Both the position numbers and the translations under genes were made by a program. A stretch of DNA of 8,211 bases. Origin: Verrucomicrobiota bacterium. Lineage in GTDB: Bacteria > Verrucomicrobiota > Verrucomicrobiia > Limisphaerales > AV2. The stretch is taken from NCBI GenBank assembly GCA_003219675.1, contig QHPW01000440.1, forward strand, positions 1-8,211, given 5' to 3'. Below the pieces are notes generated by a model that was given only the letters and a program-made list of their open reading frames with translations, was not told the origin of the DNA and searched no databases. This document shows positions 5,021 to 8,211 of the stretch, in pieces. The number at the start of each line of letters is the position of its first letter. Position 1 is the first letter of the stretch.

Positions 5021-6844
5021 ATGTCCACGAGGATTCTCGGAATTTCGGCCTTTTATCATGACAGCGCCGCTTGCCTGGTGCGCGACGGAAGGATCATCGC
5101 CGCGGCTCAGGAAGAGCGTTTCACGCGCAAGAAACACGACGCGTCCTTTCCCAAGTTTGCGGTCGAGTATTGCCTGCGCGAAGGTGGTATCAATATCGAC
5201 GAAGTTGATTTCGTGGCCTTTTACGAAAAGCCTTTCGTCAAATTCGATCGCATTCTGCACACCTACCTGGCGTGCGCGCCGGCGGGCATTCAGTCCTTCC
5301 TCAAAGCCATTCCCCTCTGGATCAAAGAAAAAATCTGGATGAAGGAGTTGATTCGCAAGGAGCTTGGCTACGAAGGTAAAATCATGTTCCCCGAACACCA
5401 CGAATCGCACGCCGCCTCGGCCTTTTTCCCTTCGCCATTTCAGGAAGCGGCGTTTCTCACCGTGGATGGCGTCGGCGAGTGGACGACGACCAGCTTTGGC
5501 CTCGGGAGGGACAATCAAATTGAAATCTATGGTGAGTTGCATTTCCCGCATTCGTTGGGACTGCTCTATTCCGCGTTCACTTATTTCACAGGGTTCAAGG
5601 TCAATTCGGGCGAATACAAATTGATGGGCCTCGCGCCCTACGGCGAGCCCAGGTATGTGGAGGTGATTTTGAAGGAACTCGTTGACCTGAAAGAGGACGG
5701 TTCATTCCGGCTGAACATGAAGTATTTCGACTATTGCGTCGGCCTGACAATGACCAACGGCCGGTTCGAAAAATTATTCGGAGGGCCGCCGCGCAGACCG
5801 GAATCGAAACTCACCCAAAGGGACATGGACCTGGCGCGATCCATCCAGGAGGTCACGGAGGAAATCATGTTTCGCATGGCGCGCCACGTTCACAAAGAGA
5901 CCGGCCAGAGAAATTTGTGCCTCGCGGGGGGAGTTGCTTTGAACTGTGTCGCCAACGGCCGCATTCTTCGCGAAGGCATCTTTGATCGAATTTGGATTCA
6001 ACCGGCCGCCGGCGACGCCGGCGGCGCATTGGGAGCGGCCTTGTTCGTCTGGCACCAGTGCCTTGAAAAACCACGCCACGCGGACGGCGAAAAGGATTTT
6101 CAACAAGGCTCCTATCTTGGTCCAGGCTTCGCCAGAGAAGAAATCCGGCAATACCTGCAGGCTCATAACATTTCCTTTACCGAGTTGGCCGAGGAGGAGA
6201 TGCCGGAAAGAGTCGCGGACCTGTTCGCTGCGGAAAAGGTCATCGGCTGGTTTGAAGGGCGCATGGAATTCGGGCCGCGAGCGCTGGGCGCGCGGTCGAT
6301 CATTGGCGATGCCCGCTCGCAGAAAATGCAGGAAGTGATGAACTTGAAAATCAAGTTCCGGGAAAGTTTTCGCCCTTTCGCGCCATCGGTGTTGCGCGAG
6401 CGCGCGGCCGATTACTTCGAATTGAATGACGAAAGTCCTTACATGCTGCTGGTCGCGCCGGTTGCGAAATCCATCCGCCGCGAGATGACGGCCGAAGAAC
6501 AAAAACTTTTTGGCCTTGAAAAACTGCTGAAGATTCGCTCAAACATCCCGGCGGTGACCCACGTGGACTATTCCGCCCGCGTGCAAACGGTGACCGAGAG
6601 GGACAACCCGGTTTATTACCGGACGATCAAGAAGTTCGAGGAGAAGTACGGCTGCCCGGTGATCATCAACACGTCGTTCAACGTGCGCGGAGAGCCCATA
6701 GTCTGCACACCGGAGCATGCCTACCTCTGCTTCATGAGAACGAACATGGATTATCTGTTGCTGGGCAATTTTCTTCTGGAAAAGAAAGACCAAAAACCGC
6801 TGGACAAGGACATTGACTGGCTCAAGGAATTTGAACTGGACTAG
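5021..6844 (+). CDS. O-carbamoyltransferase, NodU/CmcH/TobZ family
   Basis: The 607-residue, full-length enzyme would transfer the carbamoyl group of carbamoyl phosphate, via a carbamoyl-adenylate, to a hydroxyl of a sugar or other acceptor. The N-terminal Kae1-like domain starts ILGISAFYHDSA (5-16) with the conserved H13. Metal ligands expected from TobZ are present with the same spacing: H126 and H130 in HHESHAASAFF, D149 in TVDG, and D332 in GDAGGAL. LAGGVALNCVANG (301-313) is also conserved. The C-terminal YrdC-like domain (about 365-607) contains GWFEGRMEFGPRALGARSI (409-427), the SFRPFAPSVL segment (449-458) and INTSFNVRGEPI (549-560). No signal peptide is present, so it acts in the cytoplasm. 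ATG 5021 fits the family start; a TTG at 5015 overlaps the upstream stop. It forms a module with the following sxtJ-like and DUF5989 genes, as in saxitoxin clusters, but no other saxitoxin gene is present. The acceptor is unknown. Confidence 0.95.
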   Translation: MSTRILGISAFYHDSAACLVRDGRIIAAAQEERFTRKKHDASFPKFAVEYCLREGGINIDEVDFVAFYEKPFVKFDRILHTYLACAPAGIQSFLKAIPLWIKEKIWMKELIRKELGYEGKIMFPEHHESHAASAFFPSPFQEAAFLTVDGVGEWTTTSFGLGRDNQIEIYGELHFPHSLGLLYSAFTYFTGFKVNSGEYKLMGLAPYGEPRYVEVILKELVDLKEDGSFRLNMKYFDYCVGLTMTNGRFEKLFGGPPRRPESKLTQRDMDLARSIQEVTEEIMFRMARHVHKETGQRNLCLAGGVALNCVANGRILREGIFDRIWIQPAAGDAGGALGAALFVWHQCLEKPRHADGEKDFQQGSYLGPGFAREEIRQYLQAHNISFTELAEEEMPERVADLFAAEKVIGWFEGRMEFGPRALGARSIIGDARSQKMQEVMNLKIKFRESFRPFAPSVLRERAADYFELNDESPYMLLVAPVAKSIRREMTAEEQKLFGLEKLLKIRSNIPAVTHVDYSARVQTVTERDNPVYYRTIKKFEEKYGCPVIINTSFNVRGEPIVCTPEHAYLCFMRTNMDYLLLGNFLLEKKDQKPLDKDIDWLKEFELD

Positions 6845-6883
6845 AACTCATCCGCCATCCTGACCTGAACACCCGTTTGCGCC

Positions 6884-7297
6884 ATGCTTCGCGAAGAAAT
6901 AAAGCAACTCAAAACCGGCCCGCGTGAATTGCGAAAATTCGGCCTGGTGGTCGGCATGGTATTCACGCTGCTTGGGGTCTGGTTCAGGTGGCGCGGCAAG
7001 GCGCGTTATTTTCTCCTCCCCGGCGCCGTGCTGGTGGTTTTGGGCGCCGTCGCTCCGCGCGCATTGCGGTTGGTTTACATCGGGTGGATGTTCCTGGCGT
7101 TCGTGCTCGGCGTTGTTGTTTCCAGCGTTGTGTTGACGATCTTTTTTTATCTCATTGTTGCTCCCATTGGATTATTGGCGCGCCTGGTTGGGAAGGATTT
7201 TCTTAACCGGCGATTCGATTCCGATGCTAACTCTTATTGGATTCTACGCGACCGCTCGTCGCCGAAACCGAAACCAAATTACGAGCAGCAATTTTAA
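6884..7297 (+). CDS. SxtJ-family membrane protein
   Basis: The 137-residue product has a charged N-terminus (1-18), hydrophobic segments at about 19-34, 42-57 and 63-97 (the last long enough for two helices), and a polar tail (103-137) containing SDANSYWILRD (113-123). The size, the helix pattern and the position directly after a carbamoyltransferase match SxtJ, a protein of unknown function in saxitoxin clusters. Related small membrane proteins are encoded beside NodU/CmcH-type enzymes in many bacteria. It may tether the cytoplasmic carbamoyltransferase to the membrane or to an export system, but this is inference. The ATG lies 39 bases after the carbamoyltransferase stop, so co-transcription is likely; no Shine-Dalgarno is evident. 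Confidence 0.85.
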   Translation: MLREEIKQLKTGPRELRKFGLVVGMVFTLLGVWFRWRGKARYFLLPGAVLVVLGAVAPRALRLVYIGWMFLAFVLGVVVSSVVLTIFFYLIVAPIGLLARLVGKDFLNRRFDSDANSYWILRDRSSPKPKPNYEQQF

Positions 7298-7315
7298 GGA
7301 ACCGGCGGGGGCCTT

Positions 7316-7549
7316 ATGAATATATCTCGACGGAAGCGTCTCCTGCAAAACCTGACGTTATCGGCGGCCAGTCTGTTGCTTTGCGCGGGGTTGCTTGAGC
7401 TCGTGCTGAGACTTTGCGGTTACGGCAACCTGGAGATTTACGAACCTGATCCCGCGCTTTATTGGAAGCTCAAGCCCGGCCAGGATTGTTACACCAAGGT
7501 GGGCCACAAGCCGGTCCACATCAATTCCGCCGACTGTTTGAGGCGATAA
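7316..7549 (+). pseudogene. N-terminal remnant of a second SGNH-type protein
   Basis: The 77-residue frame resembles the first part of the anchored SGNH proteins in these loci. It has basic residues (5-8), a hydrophobic anchor (about 14-33), then YEPDPALYWKLKPGQ (42-56) and KPVHINS (65-71), which corresponds to the stretch just before the R-G-P-E segment in full-length members (compare MTHNSFRCRGPEF at 73-85 of the protein at 3921-5018). Immediately afterwards the frame reads ADCLRR and stops. No catalytic block (GxS, GxND, DxxH) is found in any frame before the next gene, 14 bases on. A deletion removed roughly the last three quarters, rather than a simple frameshift. Weak AAGGA and GGCGGGG stretches precede the ATG. 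It might still be translated as a short membrane protein. Confidence 0.72.
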
Positions 7550-7563
7550 CAAATCGTGTTCCC

Positions 7564-7722
7564 ATGAACAAATTTGCCATTGTCAAAGAATTCTGGGATT
7601 TTCTGAAAACCCGCAAGAAATGGTGGTTGATTCCCATCGTCGTGTTTTTGCTGATGCTCGGAGTCATTCTGGTGGCGGCCAAAGGTTCGGCGCTCGCCCC
7701 CTTTATCTACAGTTTGTTTTGA
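7564..7722 (+). CDS. DUF5989-family small membrane protein (SxtK-like)
   Basis: The 52-residue product starts MNKFAIVKEFWDFLKTRKKW, an amphipathic, basic juxtamembrane segment, followed by one transmembrane helix (about 21-39) and a short conserved end, KGSALAPFIYSLF (40-52). This is the typical form of DUF5989, which accompanies SxtJ and carbamoyltransferases. The small SxtK of saxitoxin clusters has a similar size and position; I make that link from memory, not from an alignment. The function is unknown; a membrane adaptor for the carbamoyltransferase is one possibility. The ATG is 14 bases after the broken SGNH frame. The open frame extends upstream to 7462, but that part overlaps the SGNH remnant and has no family features, so the ATG at 7564 is chosen. 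Confidence 0.85.
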   Translation: MNKFAIVKEFWDFLKTRKKWWLIPIVVFLLMLGVILVAAKGSALAPFIYSLF

Positions 7723-7890
7723 TGCCTTCGTTTTCCGGGCCAGATTTCCGGACCGGCGCTGATGTCGGGGACACGCAGGCCGGCCGATAAGGCCCTTTAG
7801 CGCGACGTGTTGAATGATTGCCTCCGTGTTGAAGCCCGGCAGCCAGTCCCGGAGCGCGACGGCGCCACACCTCCCCGACCGGGCCGTTGC
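7723..7890 (+). other. 168-bp gap between the DUF5989 gene and the ligase-like gene
   Basis: A 22-codon frame (7722-7790, starting MPSFSGPDFRTG) overlaps the DUF5989 stop by one base, but it matches nothing I recognise and is probably chance. GC-rich short palindromes occur (GGCCGGCC near 7779), without a T-tract, so there is no convincing terminator. No promoter is evident. The gap is larger than others in the series and might mark a second deletion scar or a separate transcription start for the next gene. Confidence 0.4.
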
Positions 7891-8211
7891 ATGATCCGCG
7901 AGCGGTTGGACAACTGGTGCGAGAAGGGGATCCTTGCTCTGATCCTTGGCGTTCTGGTCTTCGGCCCGTTGGCGACCGGCGCCGTTCGTCCCCTGGAATT
8001 CCTGATTATCCAGGGGATGACGATGGGAGCGGTTCTACTCTGGATGCTCCGTTTCTGGTTGAATCGTGATTATCGCGTCCTGTGGCCCCCGATATGTTGG
8101 GCCGTCGTCGGCTTTGTTGTCCTGGCGATCATTCGCTACCACCAGGCGGACGTCGAGTATGTGGCCCGACAGGAACTGATCCGGATTCTGGTCTATGCTC
8201 TTTTGTTTTTC
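7891..8211 (+). CDS. O-antigen ligase/polymerase-like membrane protein (N-terminal part, cut by window end)
   Basis: From the ATG at 7891, 107 codons stay open to the window end. The sequence alternates hydrophobic helices with short loops: about 12-30 (GILALILGVLVFGPLATGAV, 13-32), 35-54, 64-81 and a new helix starting near 99. The leader helix ending in FGPLATGAVRPLEF (24-37) is typical of the start of O-antigen ligase and Wzy-like proteins, which have roughly 10 to 14 membrane helices and join or polymerise glycan units on the periplasmic side of the inner membrane. The conserved periplasmic loop lies beyond the window, so the exact activity cannot be judged. Its position after carbamoyltransferase, SxtJ and DUF5989 genes supports a polysaccharide role. 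Confidence 0.75.
   Translation, partial: MIRERLDNWCEKGILALILGVLVFGPLATGAVRPLEFLIIQGMTMGAVLLWMLRFWLNRDYRVLWPPICWAVVGFVVLAIIRYHQADVEYVARQELIRILVYALLFF

Noticed and set aside
5774..6502. Minus-strand frame (242 codons) opposite the carbamoyltransferase
   Set aside because: The opposite strand encodes conserved metal-binding and YrdC-like motifs; the antisense product has no family features.
5021..7722. A saxitoxin biosynthesis cluster
   Set aside because: Only the carbamoyltransferase and small-protein module is shared; no polyketide-type starter enzyme, amidinotransferase or other saxitoxin genes are present, and the neighbours are glycan genes.

Overview
The window looks like part of a surface-polysaccharide or secreted-glycan locus of a GC-rich Gram-negative bacterium. 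Its mix of genes points to the Planctomycetota-Verrucomicrobiota group, most likely Verrucomicrobiota. That placement is an inference from gene content (carbamoyltransferase + SxtJ + DUF5989 + SGNH proteins), weak Shine-Dalgarno signals and short interspersed palindromic repeats; no rRNA or marker gene is present.

Layout. The left edge holds the last codons of a plus-strand gene (3-38). Next are two minus-strand genes: a class I SAM methyltransferase (112-1041) and, upstream of it, a family 2 glycosyltransferase (1474-2361). A 632-bp divergent intergenic region (2362-2993) follows. The rest is a plus-strand series: a second, paralogous SAM methyltransferase (2994-3842), a membrane-anchored SGNH hydrolase (3921-5018), a NodU/CmcH/TobZ-type O-carbamoyltransferase (5021-6844), an SxtJ-family membrane protein (6884-7297), the N-terminal stub of a second SGNH protein (7316-7549), a 52-residue DUF5989 membrane protein (7564-7722), and the start of an O-antigen ligase/polymerase-like membrane protein that runs off the window (7891 onward).

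Mobile-looking DNA. Two 90-91-bp palindromic elements, nearly identical and in opposite orientation (1214-1304 and 2637-2726), bracket the glycosyltransferase. Each has terminal inverted repeats and an 8-bp flanking direct repeat (8/8 and 7/8 matches), as expected of MITE-type insertions. A third, unrelated palindromic element (2494-2632) abuts the second one, which appears to have inserted at its edge.

How the genes may work together. The glycosyltransferase and ligase-like protein would build or polymerise a glycan. The methyltransferases and carbamoyltransferase would decorate it or a precursor. The SGNH protein, anchored outside the inner membrane, could add or remove acyl groups. SxtJ and DUF5989 resemble the small proteins of unknown function next to the carbamoyltransferase of saxitoxin clusters (sxtI-sxtJ-sxtK), which suggests a conserved carbamoylation module. 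Here that module is interrupted by a broken SGNH gene.
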